Shown: positions 1 through 12,500 of the stretch, in pieces
Position numbering within the stretch: the stretch's first letter is position 1
Layout: each line of letters opens with the position of its first letter
Assembly (NCBI GenBank): GCA_037783545.1
Contig: JBBELK010000482.1
Coordinates: 806,001 to 870,000, forward strand
From: Henricia sp. BOLD:AAB3569
Lineage: Eukaryota; Echinodermata; Asteroidea; Spinulosida; Echinasteridae
DNA length: 64,000 nucleotides
Direction: 5' to 3'
Notes under the pieces: model-generated
Databases searched by the model: none
The model's input: only the letters and a program-made list of their open reading frames with translations
What the model was told of the DNA's origin: nothing
Translations under genes and position numbers: made by a program

Positions 1-539
1 CTATCTTTCATTTGAGTAAGGTTTTTCCCAGTCAAATGGTTCGAGAAAATGGATTTCAAAAGTCGAAAACCCTTGGAGTTCAAGTTTCCTGGCCATTTGA
101 CAAGAACTTGCCCCCGTTGCCAGTTTTATTAATTCTTTTTATACTACATGTATTAAGAAAACCAAATAAACAAGAAAAGAAAAAAACACCAAGTCAAATT
201 GTGACACTAGAACAGTTGAAATGACATTTTAATATCCGAACTTGTAAACATGGTACATTTGAGGAAAAAGCACTAAGATAAAGCAAATGTTTTAATACAA
301 GTTTTAATAATAAGGTACAAAGCAAAGAAAATCTAAGAAAATTTCTGACAATTCCTTGAAAGATAACACAAATCACTTCTTGGTTACGAGCAAATATGAA
401 AAAATATACAACATTTTGTTAAAGATAATCCGTACAATTCGTTTTAAAGCTTACCGTTGCGGTCAGCCGAGTCATTCTTGCTGAGTTGAACGAGTTTCTT
501 CGGGCCCCACCCGAACCACACCTTCTGGGTCACCACGTT

Positions 540-577
540 TGACCTCAAATGACCTAAAGATGACCCAATGCTGACCT
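540..577 (-). promoter_or_regulatory. Four tandem nuclear-receptor half-sites (DR4, DR5, DR5)
   Basis: On the minus strand, AGGTCA at 572-577, GGGTCA at 561-566, AGGTCA at 550-555 and AGGTCA at 540-545, with spacers of 5, 5 and 4 nt. These match the DR5 and DR4 spacings used by RAR/RXR and TR- or LXR-type receptors. An opposed GGGTCA lies at 527-532 on the plus strand. A chance short tandem repeat is the alternative. Confidence 0.4.
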
Positions 578-2142
578 GTTGGAAACCTGCCCAATTACAC
601 TTATTCTAACCCATTGCATACAATCCAAAAACGAGGGTGGGAAAAATTGGCAGAACATAAACAAAAAAGTACCAGTAGAAAAAGTCACAAAGTCTCATCA
701 TTTTTAGACAATTGTTTTAATAAAAAATTAAATAAATCCTGCATACTTAAAGGTATATATTCTGTGCTCGGGCCCAAAGTCACGACAAATTTCAATTTTT
801 TCCCAATTTGTCCAAGTTAACAGCTTTCAAATATAAAATTTTGGTCTCAAATCAAACCGATAAAATATAATTTTGTCCCCAAAATGTCAGTGGAATTTTT
901 TGGACCAGTATCTTACGTGAAAGCCGATAGCTTTAGCAGACTAAAATCACGCACTATTTTATTGAAATTTTTTTAAAGGTGTAATTTGCCCCAGCACAGA
1001 AATTATGTACCTTTAACGAGGCATATTGAAAGCATACAACATATATACAATGTAAAGATTGTGTCAACATCAAGGTCATGAATTAACCAATTATAGTATT
1101 ACTGTATTTTACTTACGGTTTGCTTGCAGGCACGCCCTCCATTTAAACTAAGTGTCCACCCATCTAAATACTTTAAAAAGAGAACATAACGTACACACAA
1201 CACAAAACGATGCCTGTGTGGTATTTAAACACCCAAAATTACTTTATATGGTTTGCATATGCATGATCAATAATATACAGAGTTATCGAACAGTGTTAAT
1301 TCAAAATTCCAATCAAGTCATCAATACACATACGTATGTTTATACTACATTAGATGCACCCTACCGTTTTTCTGCCGCATATTCCAGAATTCGTTGCTTC
1401 CTGCTCAACAGAGAAAGCGCTTAAAGTGATCAGCAAACTTAAACACTGCCATTAAAAGTACGATCATATCTACATGATGCGCCGCATGGGGCTTCAACGC
1501 GTTCATACAAAAAACAACATACTGTACACAATAAAACCGTTCAAATGTCACCGATTACTTTTCGCAATTATTAAAGACTTCGTCAGAAGAAATACGATGC
1601 TAATCCTCAATTTATGATAAATTTCTGGGCGTGGAAGTAAACTACAAGCAACGAAAAAAAATATAAAATTCACTAATTTCCAAAATACCTGCAATTCATT
1701 ATCAATGGCAAAGAGAAGTTATAAACAAGATTTAAATGATACAGTTGGCACATATTAACGACCCATCACTTACAACACGCCCCAACGTGGGCGCGGAAGG
1801 GCATCTCCATTCTTGCGTAGCACGACGACCTTGTAGAACAAACTCGCGTCTACTCGCTGGGATGTCATTCACTTCCGCCTCCACTCAACCAAAATACACA
1901 TTTCAGGCAAATTTTAAACAAGCATAGTTCCCTTGTTTTCTCAAAAACATACTAGAGGTGGTATTGAAACAAATGAATTGCGCCGCTTGTTCGAATTCAA
2001 CGCATGCAAGTAATTAAAAATGTCCAAATATGTTTAGCAAATGGTAAGCCGAGAATTCTTCATTCTTCTTAAGGTACAGGAGCTACAAGTTTAACAGAAG
2101 TCGTTTATTTCTGTGAAAATGCTCAAAGGTTTGCACATTAAA

Positions 2143-2272
2143 GGCACAGGCTCGTCAACAATGCGCGCGTCAAATTCGTGCAACGAAATATGCAGCTCCA
2201 TGCCTTTGCGATGGAGCTGCGAATTTTGTGGCACGAATTTGGCGTGCGCGCGCATTGTTGACGAGTCTGTGC
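2143..2272. mobile_element. 130-bp GC-rich palindromic MITE, copy 1
   Basis: Starts GGCACAGGCTCGTCAACAAT and ends with its inverse; the hairpin tip lies around TGGAGCTGC. Same family as 7905-8033, 11134-11270, 14303-14441 and 20340-20480. Almost the whole element is self-complementary. Confidence 0.85.
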
Positions 2273-3458
2273 AAGCTCCAAAAATGCACAACAGTCACAA
2301 CAAATTTCAACATTATCAACACTTCCAGGAAAATATTTTGAAAAAATCCCTTTTTAAAGTTCAGAAAATATTTTGCCGACATTTGACTGAGCACGAATGT
2401 CACATGACATCGAAAGATTCGTACTCATTTTCAATTGTTTTGTTCTGTTTTGTTTTGGAACACCAAAGCCTAAATACATTTTTGCAGGTAGTAAAAATTG
2501 ATCAGCAGCAACTTTTGTGATTTAAAAAAAAAAAAAATAGTTGAGGGAAGGTAATTCAGTTGACATATCAGAGCCTGTGAAGAAATAGCAAGGGAAAACA
2601 AGAACACGCAAAGGTTGTATATATGCACAAAATAGTCGTTGCTCCAAAAATAAATTTACAAAATAAAAATTACAAAAAAATAAATAAATAAAATGTTATA
2701 AACACATGGAAAGAGACAATATATGGGGGTTAGTTCTAAATGCTAGAGACGAAAAGATAAAGAACCGACAATATTGCAATTGAGAAGATAACACCATTCA
2801 AAGATTTCAATGCAATAAAATGAGAAAAATATACCCTCATAAATGAGAAAAATTGCAAAAAAATCAACATCACCGGTGTAAATTTGCAAGATAAGAAATG
2901 CATTTGTCATAGAAACCACAATGTCAAAAAATATAGCAATGAAAACAATGGTCATTGAACATTGAAGATAACATTGCCTGTGAAGAAAGATATGCAATAA
3001 ATTCAGAGAGAAAAAAAAAATGCAAATTTTCATGGAAAATATTTCAATACACAAATGCAACCAGCGAAAGCAATAACCAGTCTACATGTTCAAATGCAAT
3101 GTATTTTCAAATATCAGCACAGATTATCAATCATTTGGACATAGAAGCCAGACAAGTACAAAAATATATTTCAATTTTTAGCACGGACAAAATACGCAAA
3201 GTACATTTTCAAATCCATGGTACATTATCTTTTTTGCAATCTCCGGTTATCAATATGTCAAAAATATAATTTTTTATCTTCAGAAAAGCAATATGATCAT
3301 GTTTAAGAACAGAAAATGGAAGCACGATGGAAAACCTCAATTGTTAAAAGAAATGGGAAGAAATACGACAAGAGAAAACGGACAAAAATTGCAATTTCAT
3401 AACAATAAAACAAGAAAAGGATGTTCTATAGTCACGAACAATGCACAAAATTCCTTAC

Positions 3459-3510
3459 CTTGTATTCATCCGCTGAAACTAGCAATGCATTACTGAGGAT
3501 AGCCGGTAGC
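3459..3510 (-). CDS. FUBP1: FUBP exon 19 (ATGYPQ, stop, then a 3'-UTR donor)
   Basis: Acceptor CTTGCAG at 3511. The last codons are ATGYPQ and TAA at 3490-3492. A consensus donor AG|GTAAGG follows 31 nt after the stop (exon end 3459), so the 3' UTR is probably spliced further downstream. The stop lies closer than 50 nt to that junction, which normally avoids nonsense-mediated decay. Confidence 0.82.
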
Positions 3511-6500
3511 CTGCAAGAGAAAGAAATACCACCGACATTTAAATATTGTACCGATTTTTCCAAACGGACCACAAAAAAACCCTGATATTTTTCAAGGCTT
3601 TATCCTAAATGATTCGAACCGGTTGCTCAACTCAGTGGTCAAGACGTTGAGACGTCTGCCTAGTATGCAGGTGGTCAAGGGTTCGAGTCCCATCCGAGTA
3701 CACCATTAAGTTTTTCTCATAGTGTCTCGGGAAGCAAGTTGTCGGGTAGGGCAAAACCAACCCTAATGCATAGTTCCGACCTGTCAATCAAGCCGAACCC
3801 GCGACCAATCACAGACGGCGCCCACAAAGGTCAAAGTGATGCAATCATCGATCACAATCACGCAATGTTTTTGCCCATACAGTTTGTATGTTGTATGCGC
3901 TAGTGACCGGGTGAATTTTGGTTTCAATGTCGGGCGATTCGCTGTTCAAAGGTAGGAAAGCGCATTTTTATAAATATATGTCATCCCTGCATTACTAGCT
4001 ATTCGCTCAGTGTGTGCTACGGTAAACTGTCGACCCTAAAACATAAATACCTTTGAGTTTTCTCCAATGAATCTGTGCTTTCCATGCCGAGTCCCGTTGC
4101 TTTGTACGTACATGTCGCCATTTTTTGCGATGGCTTGTGAGCACATAGCAACAATATCTAAGGGGCGGGGTTAACTGGGCAATCTCGGAACTATGCATTG
4201 TTATTCAAATTTACCCTTTAGTGCACAGGGCGGTTGCTAGCGATCGCCCAAAACAATAGAGCCTTTGCACGGCGGCCATGACAGGGGGCAGCCACATTGT
4301 CACCATGTGTCATGCATGAGTAGGTGCTTTGTGGCTCTATTGTTACATCAATTAAATAAGAAAACCTGCCCCCTGTCATGGCCGCCGGTGCAGAAGCTAT
4401 ATACTTCCTAAAACAAACAGTGCATCAAATGTTTCAAACTTGTCAATCATATCCAAACAATTCTTGAAACGAACCAAATGCAAGTGATTTAACTTAAAAC
4501 AGATTTAGACTATTTTTCGCTGGAATGAGCGAGAGTGATTATTACACACGGTTCTGCGACCGCAGATTAAGCAAAAAAATTGCATGCCATTAATATTTTG
4601 GGAATCACAAAACAATCACAAAATACCTGTTGGTTTGGTTGCTGGCCTGCCTGGCCGCCCGCTGCCGGAGCCCCTTGCCCACTTGGATTGGCATACATGA
4701 ACTGCTGTTTCTTGAAGTATTCTGCCCAGGCTGCGGAGTAGTCTGGCTGGCCACTCTGCGGTTGTGCACCGCCTTGGGTACCCATGAGCTCTCCTGAAAG
4801 AGGGAGGGAGTTTAATTAAATTGAGATTAAATTAAAATAGACTTAATAGTATTCAGGGAATCTTGTATGCATTGAAACTGTCAAGTCCAGAGTCTTGTCA
4901 AGTCCAAAATCTCAAGCCCGCAAACGTCACGGCAAGATAAAAGTGTCGCCGCGTCAAAAAGTGTCGCTGCATCAAAAAATGTAAGTAAAACAAAAAAGAA
5001 AATTCAAACTATTTTGACAGTCCGACAACATACTTTTCTAGAGTCTGTCCTTGTTATGCAATTAAATGGGAAATTTGTACCTCGGGAGATTTTACAAAGG
5101 TATGTCAGACCGTCTGTTAATACTGGTTTGGGGCCAAGTTATCTTCGTAGAACAAGTCAATCTTTTTTTGTCAAGTTACATCTTCTATTTTGTGATGGTT
5201 ACGAGTGTAAGAAAATATTTCAATTGATCACCTCACTTCCTACAAATTGTCACGTGCATCAGGATCTTGAGCGTAAATTTTTATGACGCGCATCGGCTGC
5301 GTCGTATTTCTAACAAATTTCGAGCAACACGCGCAGGGTGTGCGTGCGCGTACTTGATGGTGTTTAATACGCAGTAGCATTTTTTCCTACGAAGATGGCA
5401 TCTATGAGAGTGGTCAATTGCTAAAATAGGCTCTAGACATGAGAAATACAATGTACCTTGCTGTTTGTAGTATTCAGCCCACTGATTTGTGTAGTCGACC
5501 TGCCCAGCGGCCGCATTCGGCCCTTGACCTAATACGGAAAAGCAAGGCAAAGCAAAACACATTATTTTCCATTAAATAAACACAATGTTCACAGTTGTGA
5601 CCAGCCAGAGACGAATGTTTAACTACCATCCAAATCAAGTGTCTCCAGGCTTTCTTCTGTGATAAAATTTGCAAATACACTACTCACAATAAGTTAGGGA
5701 TATTGTGTACGCTGATATTTTATTGAGGGTATGCATTCCGTTTGAATGATTTTGTATATGATTAGACAATTGTATCTGCATGACATACACACCTTGTCAC
5801 AGGAATAGGTGAAAACAGTCATTTGAAGAAATAAAAAAAATAAAAAATTGACAATATACCAATATCCTTAACTTATTGAGAGTAGTGTATAAAGACATTT
5901 GTAGTAATACAATGGCTTGGCATCAGAAATGAGGCTGCCAGTATCAATTTGAAATGTTTGAAGAGGTATACGAGTCTTTCCAAGGTAAAGGGGGCATTTT
6001 GGCAACACAGACCATATTTTCCAGAAAATACCTTTGTCTGGTTCTCAAAATAAAAGAAATAAGTTTCAGTTGTTCTGAAGAGATAACTTAGGCCCAAAAA
6101 GGGGTTACAAATAGTGCGACAGCATGCCTTTTAAAAATCCTGTGTACAAAATTCCAATACACGCTCGTAACCGGGACAGCCTAAAATGTAACAAGTGTCC
6201 ATCCCAGTTACGGGCATATATTGGAAATTTGTATACAGGGTTTTAAGAAAGGCATGTTGTCACACTATTTGTAACCCTTTTTGGGCCTAAGTTATCTCTT
6301 CAGAACAACTTACTTATTTCTTTTTTTTGAGACCAAAGGTATTTCCTTGAAAATATGGTCTTTGTTGCCAAAATGCCCCCTTTACTTTCGAAAGACCCAT
6401 GCATGTCAGAGCTGCCACCCCTCCCGGATTTTGGGGAGGACATATGGGAAAACACGAGATTTCAAGGTACTGACAAAAACAATAGTATTTCGTGGGGATT

Positions 6501-9500
6501 GGGGTCTTGAAAAATCCTACGCTTTGTAAAATTGTGAAAATGTTGACAACTTTGGGTGGCCCCTTACCTTGTGGTGGTGTCGAGGTGGGCTGCGTGCCAG
6601 CAGCAGACTGCTGTTGTGGGTTAGCGGCAGATGGTTGCTGTCCTACTGCGGCCTGTGGCTGGCCTGGCTGGTAGAACTGCTGCTGTTGCTGATAGTAGGC
6701 TTGCCATGCGGCCTCGTGACTCTTGCCTGGGTCTTGGCCAGGCTGCCGAAATCACAAAGAAATTGTTGAATGATAACTATTTTTTAACATTTAAATCATG
6801 CGCATTTCATATGAATATCCCATACTTCGGTTTTTTTAACATATATGCATCAGAATAAAGAGCGATTAATATTGCTACCAATTTTATTCCTGTATTTGAT
6901 TTTAAAATTGACTTTCACAGAATTGTAATTGGTTTCTCAGTGCTTGGAATTTTCTTTGGCTTGGGGCAAGTGTCAAATTAAAGCTTAGTTTTGATCTCAG
7001 CTTTCAGGGGTGATTGTACAGCAAAAATGGGAGAACAAAAATTAAACTTTATCCACACACTTTGCAATTAAATGGCATGAGCATCTTTTTTGATGAATAC
7101 CGGCGCATTATAAATTTTCATTATTATTATTATTATTAAATAGGTTTATGCACTGTATACATATTCCCATTTATATGTGTCCTGCTCTGGAAAAAGGTAG
7201 TAAAATTCGCGCAGGCTAGGTCGAGTTTTTGCGACCATAAGAAGAAATCTGTGGCGGATCCACGCTTATTAAAATACCAAAACACAATGGAAATTCCTGG
7301 CAGTGCCCAGATACCGCCTGGAATGTCCGTGCTCCGCCTTATACTACCTTTTTCCAGAGTGGGTCACATATATCAAAAGACAAGATATTATTTTTCTATG
7401 CATCTATGTTAAAAAATGTATGACTGATGACAACTATTCCCAAGTGTCAATTTTACCAATTGATGTCACTTCCTACAAATCGGCACGTGCGTCAGAATTT
7501 TTGGTGTATTTTGTTTGTGCCGCGCATCGGCTGCGCCGTATTTGAAACATGTTAGAGCATGTGCGTGTGTGTACTTGATAGCGTTTAATACGCAGTAGGA
7601 TTCTTCCTACGAAGATGGCATCTGTGAACGTGCAATCTGTAACCCGAAATTGAGCATGACATGCTTGAGTGCCTCTCTACTTGTGAACTCCCCCAGTTGA
7701 CCTTTCTGCTGAAATTTTATTTAAAAGTTTAACATTTTATTTAAAATTTTATTTATTGGAATTTCCACTGGCTGTAGTGCTTAGTTGCAAAATGTCGGTG
7801 CTCTTAAAATGCCAAAAATTGATATAGTGTTGTGCGATAAAACTTCATATCTTGATAAGTTTCTTTTGACTTATGTACAAAATGAAATTTACACAAGTTT
7901 TAAAAGGTACAGGCTCGTCGGCAATGCGCTCGCGCCAAATTTGTCCTACAAAATACACAGCTCCAAAGGCATGGAGCTACGTATTTCGTGGCACGAATTT
8001 GGCGCGCGCACATTGCTGACGAGCCTGTCCCTTTAATGTCACCAGGTCTTATTCATCAAAAGCCAGAGGGTAATTTGAGAACGTGAAGACAACGGTTCTC
8101 CCTGGCGTTTGAATAATTGCGACCTGGCTCGCAATGTTTGATGTAGCATTCATTCGACACCCAGTGCCCAATGTGGTTCTGAACACTGGGCTCTAATTGA
8201 ATGCAAGTAATGTGGAACCCTTTAAAGGCCCATTATATCAATTCGAAAGATGAAATGCTGGAATGAGAGCATAAAATATCTAAAGACGACATTTTAGCTG
8301 CATAGATACATCAGAACACCTTTAAAAACCTTTAAAATCCATGAATAGTTTTTGCTGGTCTGGCTAGCCTTGGGGATGCCCCCATCTACAGCCACCATAG
8401 TGGTGGTCATGTGACACACAGTGACTATAGGGGCGTTCGAGACGCTTACACCGGGTTTACACCAGGGGAAGCCCCCAGAAGATGCACAACGAACGACACA
8501 GGGTCTCGCTTTGAATTCTGTGAACACGTGGTCAAAGGTGGTTGCCGGGTGGGGATTTATAAACGCCGTTATCGTTTGACCATGTTGACTCGGGATGAAA
8601 AATTAAGCCGGCGCCATGCAAAAATAGTAGCCCTAAAGTACCGAAATAAACTTTGTCAATGCCCACAGACATCTCCTGATTCAGCAAAATGTATTTACAG
8701 CCCAATTTCCTCCTATTTTGTGTCATAAATAAGTGTTTTTCTTTGTACTCGATTCCAAACTGTCCGCCATGTTTTACTACTCGCGGTTACTAGGTGACGT
8801 CATTACACCACAGACCGGCCCGCGAGCTCGGGTAGTGGTGGCTACCACTGGGGCAGACTCGTGTAGCACGTGATGGCTAAAAGAACGCTCCTGTGTAAGT
8901 TGGTGTTACCCGGTGTCAGCATCTCGAACGCCCCTAATGTGACTAGCCCGTGTCATGGCCCCCAGTGCCTATCACTTTACTGCTTCCTTACCTGTTGCTG
9001 GTCCGGCTGGCCTTGGGGATGCCCCCATCCACCTCCACCTCCACCTCCGCCGCCGCTCCCAAAGTTGTTGCCCCATCCACTCCCTCCGCCGTTGGGGTTG
9101 TAACTTGGGTTGGGTCCACCACTGTAATATAGAAAAATGTTTTCATAGTAAATACTCTCAATAACTCAAATGTAACTTTTAGGGGTCATAACTACATGTA
9201 TGTGTGCACATGGACTCGCCATTATAACAGTAATCTTGTATTATCTGTCATGAAAACGAAGGAAAACAAAGACTTGGGACCTAAAGTTTTCCTTGTTATA
9301 AGCATTACTTTGTACTACGTATAAAAAAAACCCGCCTACTTTTAATCTTGAATAACCTCGCCATTTTCCAACTCTGTCTAAGAGGGCGACATTTAATGGT
9401 CATACGAAAAAAAACACCTAAATTTCAGAATTTGCCACTTTCAACTTGGCATCCGCCATTTTCAAGTAAACTGTTTATGTCCAAGGTCCCTTTTGCACCT

Positions 9501-12500
9501 GATGAAATGCTCGAAGCGATCAAGATGGTTTGCAATAACATTTGGATTGATCCGGCCTTTCTTCATAAGCTTTCGGCTGCAGCACACATTCCACCACCGT
9601 CTCCAGCGATGTACTGACATTGAAGGAGGCGAATTCGAAAGTGGCGAATTCTGAAATTGATTTTTTCTTTTGTGTGGCCATTAAATCTCACCCTCTTGGA
9701 CAAAACTGATGAAACTCGCTCAGTTAAATTTGTCAGGCCTTGTTTACATGATGTGAAATTTTGGTTTAAATCCGTTGACAAAGTTATTCAAGATTAAAAG
9801 CAGGACAAGTTTTTTTTTTACACATAGGATTAACAGTACTCTTATTATCAGTGTTCGACTGTATATGGGTAATTCCCAAAATTAGGGGTCCAAAAGTGTG
9901 ACATGCTTTTTAAGATTTCCAAGTGTTTTTAGTGATTGAAAGTGGTTTCCTAGTAGAAAATAATTATTTTTATTTGAACAAACGCCACTTAATGTTTGTG
10001 TGTAGATATGGCACCAAGGTTAATGCAAACTCATTCTACAGCAAATTTTCATTGGCGTAGGTAACCCGGGACACCAAACTCCTATTCAATACCATGGAAC
10101 AAATTATAAGACTTTATGGTCTTTTGTTTTGAATATTTTTCAGGAATCAGAAAACAAAATATTAAAGAAAATTATGCTGCCCCCAATAATCACAGGCCAC
10201 AGTCCATTACTGAGAATTTGTGGTCATAAGTGGTGATTTTTGAAGCAGAGAGTGTCGTACGTAACTGAGACACCGAACATTTTGGACCCCTAATTTTTGG
10301 AATTACCCATATGGTATTAGCTTCAACTTGAGATGACCAAAATTTTAAAACTCACCCCTGGTTGTATCCTCCGCCTCCGCCACCTGGGCCCCTTCCCATT
10401 GGTCCTTGCTGTGCAAAAATGGGAGGAAAAAAGTAATTTTAAAATGCATCATATCATGTCACAATTTGGCTTGCCCTAATCCTCTTTAAAGCCAACTAGA
10501 AGAGCTCTGTGTATTAGATGTTTGACACTTGATGCACATGTGCAACCAGGCCACACCTTAAATTAATCTTCGTTAGTGGTTGCCTTATGTGAATAATACC
10601 GCTCTTCATTCGATCTTCTCTCAATCTTTGTTTAGTGACGTGTGAACTCGCGCTTCATTAACTCACAATTATTAACTAATCTTCATCTAATGAAGTGATT
10701 TCCCTAGTCTAAACCTGTAGCCTGGTCTACTATCAAACTCCACTCATGGGACATTGGTGTCCTTGTGGCGTTAGCGAAATCCAGGCTAGGGTTTACTGTG
10801 GCATCCAATATACGCCCTGCACCCACTGATAATACAAATGTGCAGGGTTCTAGCAGGATGCATGTTTAGTCTACTTCCAATATTGTGCAAAAATAATATT
10901 AGGACTTAGATGTTTAAATTATTTTTCAACAACAGCTATTTTTTAAACTCACAAAATAATTTGTCTCACGAGACGAAGACTAATTGTTTTACTTATTTCT
11001 TAAAGACTATAACACTTTAGACAAAACCATTTCAGGGGAAGTTTTCCACGGTCATCATGTTTATATTGTGTAAGTTAGGCGTAAATCTGTGAACATTTCT
11101 GATATTCGATATATCAATCATGTATACTGCCTTTAAAGGAACAGGCCCGTCAGCAATGCGCGCGAGCCAAATTCGGCCATGAAATACGCAGCTCCATGCC
11201 TTTGCTATGGAGCTGTGTACTTCGTGGCACGAATTTGGCGCGAGTGCATTGCTGACGAGCCTGTGCCTTTAGGAGTTATATTGCAATTCAGATCGATTGG
11301 TTTGACTCGCTTACACTGAGTTTGTCCAAAATCAATGTCTCGGCAGTGTTGACCTGTTCCATCGTGCCTTGAATGGTGAAGATTTTCTCCCCTTGTTGGT
11401 TTAATCGTTGTGTCATCTCGACTCGCGCTCCCGATTGTGCCGTTATCGCTTGGATGTTGGCTCCACCTAAATAGAAACGTATGATCATGAACTTGTTCTA
11501 ATCGTTTGTTCATTTTTTCTACCTGATAATACAAGGTTTATGTTATACCATGGTAATCTGCAAAGTCTCAAGGATCTTTGATTAAAAAGGTTCGACTATA
11601 GAGCAGTTTCACGCTGTCACAGGTCACTAAACATACCCATGTTTGTCCTCCAGATCAGCAGAAGAACAATAGAGCCTCATGCTTTTCTGCTAGCAGCCAC
11701 ATGCATTTCTGCACGTGGCTCTATTGATTGCTTTCGATGACAATAGAATATCCGGGATTGTGTGGTGGTCAACAGTCCCGCGCGTACACGCGCGCCAATA
11801 GACGCACATGAACACGAGTAAAAATACTCACCAGAGTATTTTCATTCGAAGATGTCACACACGCACGTTGCGATTCGTTCAAAATATTGTGAAAGTGTTT
11901 TTACTTTATCGCGATTTTTAGCCTGAAGAAAGACATTTTTATCTTTATCGATACAACAGCCATGGCGCAACAACATAAAGCAAGGTTAAGCAACGGAGGT
12001 AAGTGCAACCAATTCGCTTGTCTTGCTCTGTTTGGCAGTCATTACTCGAGCCATGTGGGTCATGAAAAATGCCCACCAAAATGGTGGATGGAAGGCGTGA
12101 CGTCACCGGAAAGCAATCAATTGTTCTCTCTCGTCTGGAGGACAAACACGGCAGGTTTTAGTGACCTGTGACGGCGTAAAACCACCCTATAGTGCTATTT
12201 TAAAGGTACATTCTTTGAATGACAAATGGTTGCACTTGTTTAGCACAGTGTTTCGTTTCTTGGGTATAATTCTCTTTTTTTTCTTCTTTTTTGTTAGTTA
12301 TAAGACGGTCATTGGAAAATGAAATTGGTACAAATGTAACCAGAACCGTTAAAACAGGAGGTATTTTTTCCATATACATTGAACAAAGATTTAAAGGAAA
12401 TTACCTCCTGGAATCAACAGATTCAATATATACTTTCCACATGTATGCACTTTTTTTTCGCAAATGTAGCGCCCTCTATTGTCGCGCTTACGCACGGAGC

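Larger units (their letters stand above)
1..3458. other. AT-rich region downstream of FUBP; no confident gene
   Basis: Expected to hold the FUBP 3' UTR or its 3' intron. Contents seen: a GC-rich exon-like stretch on the minus strand (455-553), a cluster of AGGTCA half-sites (540-577), one 130-bp palindrome (2143-2272), and otherwise A/T-rich sequence with simple A runs. The short open frames here show no recognisable protein. Confidence 0.6.

Noticed and set aside
5014-5286. 90-aa open frame in FUBP intron 17
   Set aside because: No recognisable domain; its 3' part belongs to a dispersed repeat whose other copy (7445-7640) does not preserve the frame.
8870-9164. Pro-rich plus-strand open frames
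   Set aside because: Antisense shadows of the Gly-rich FUBP exon 15.
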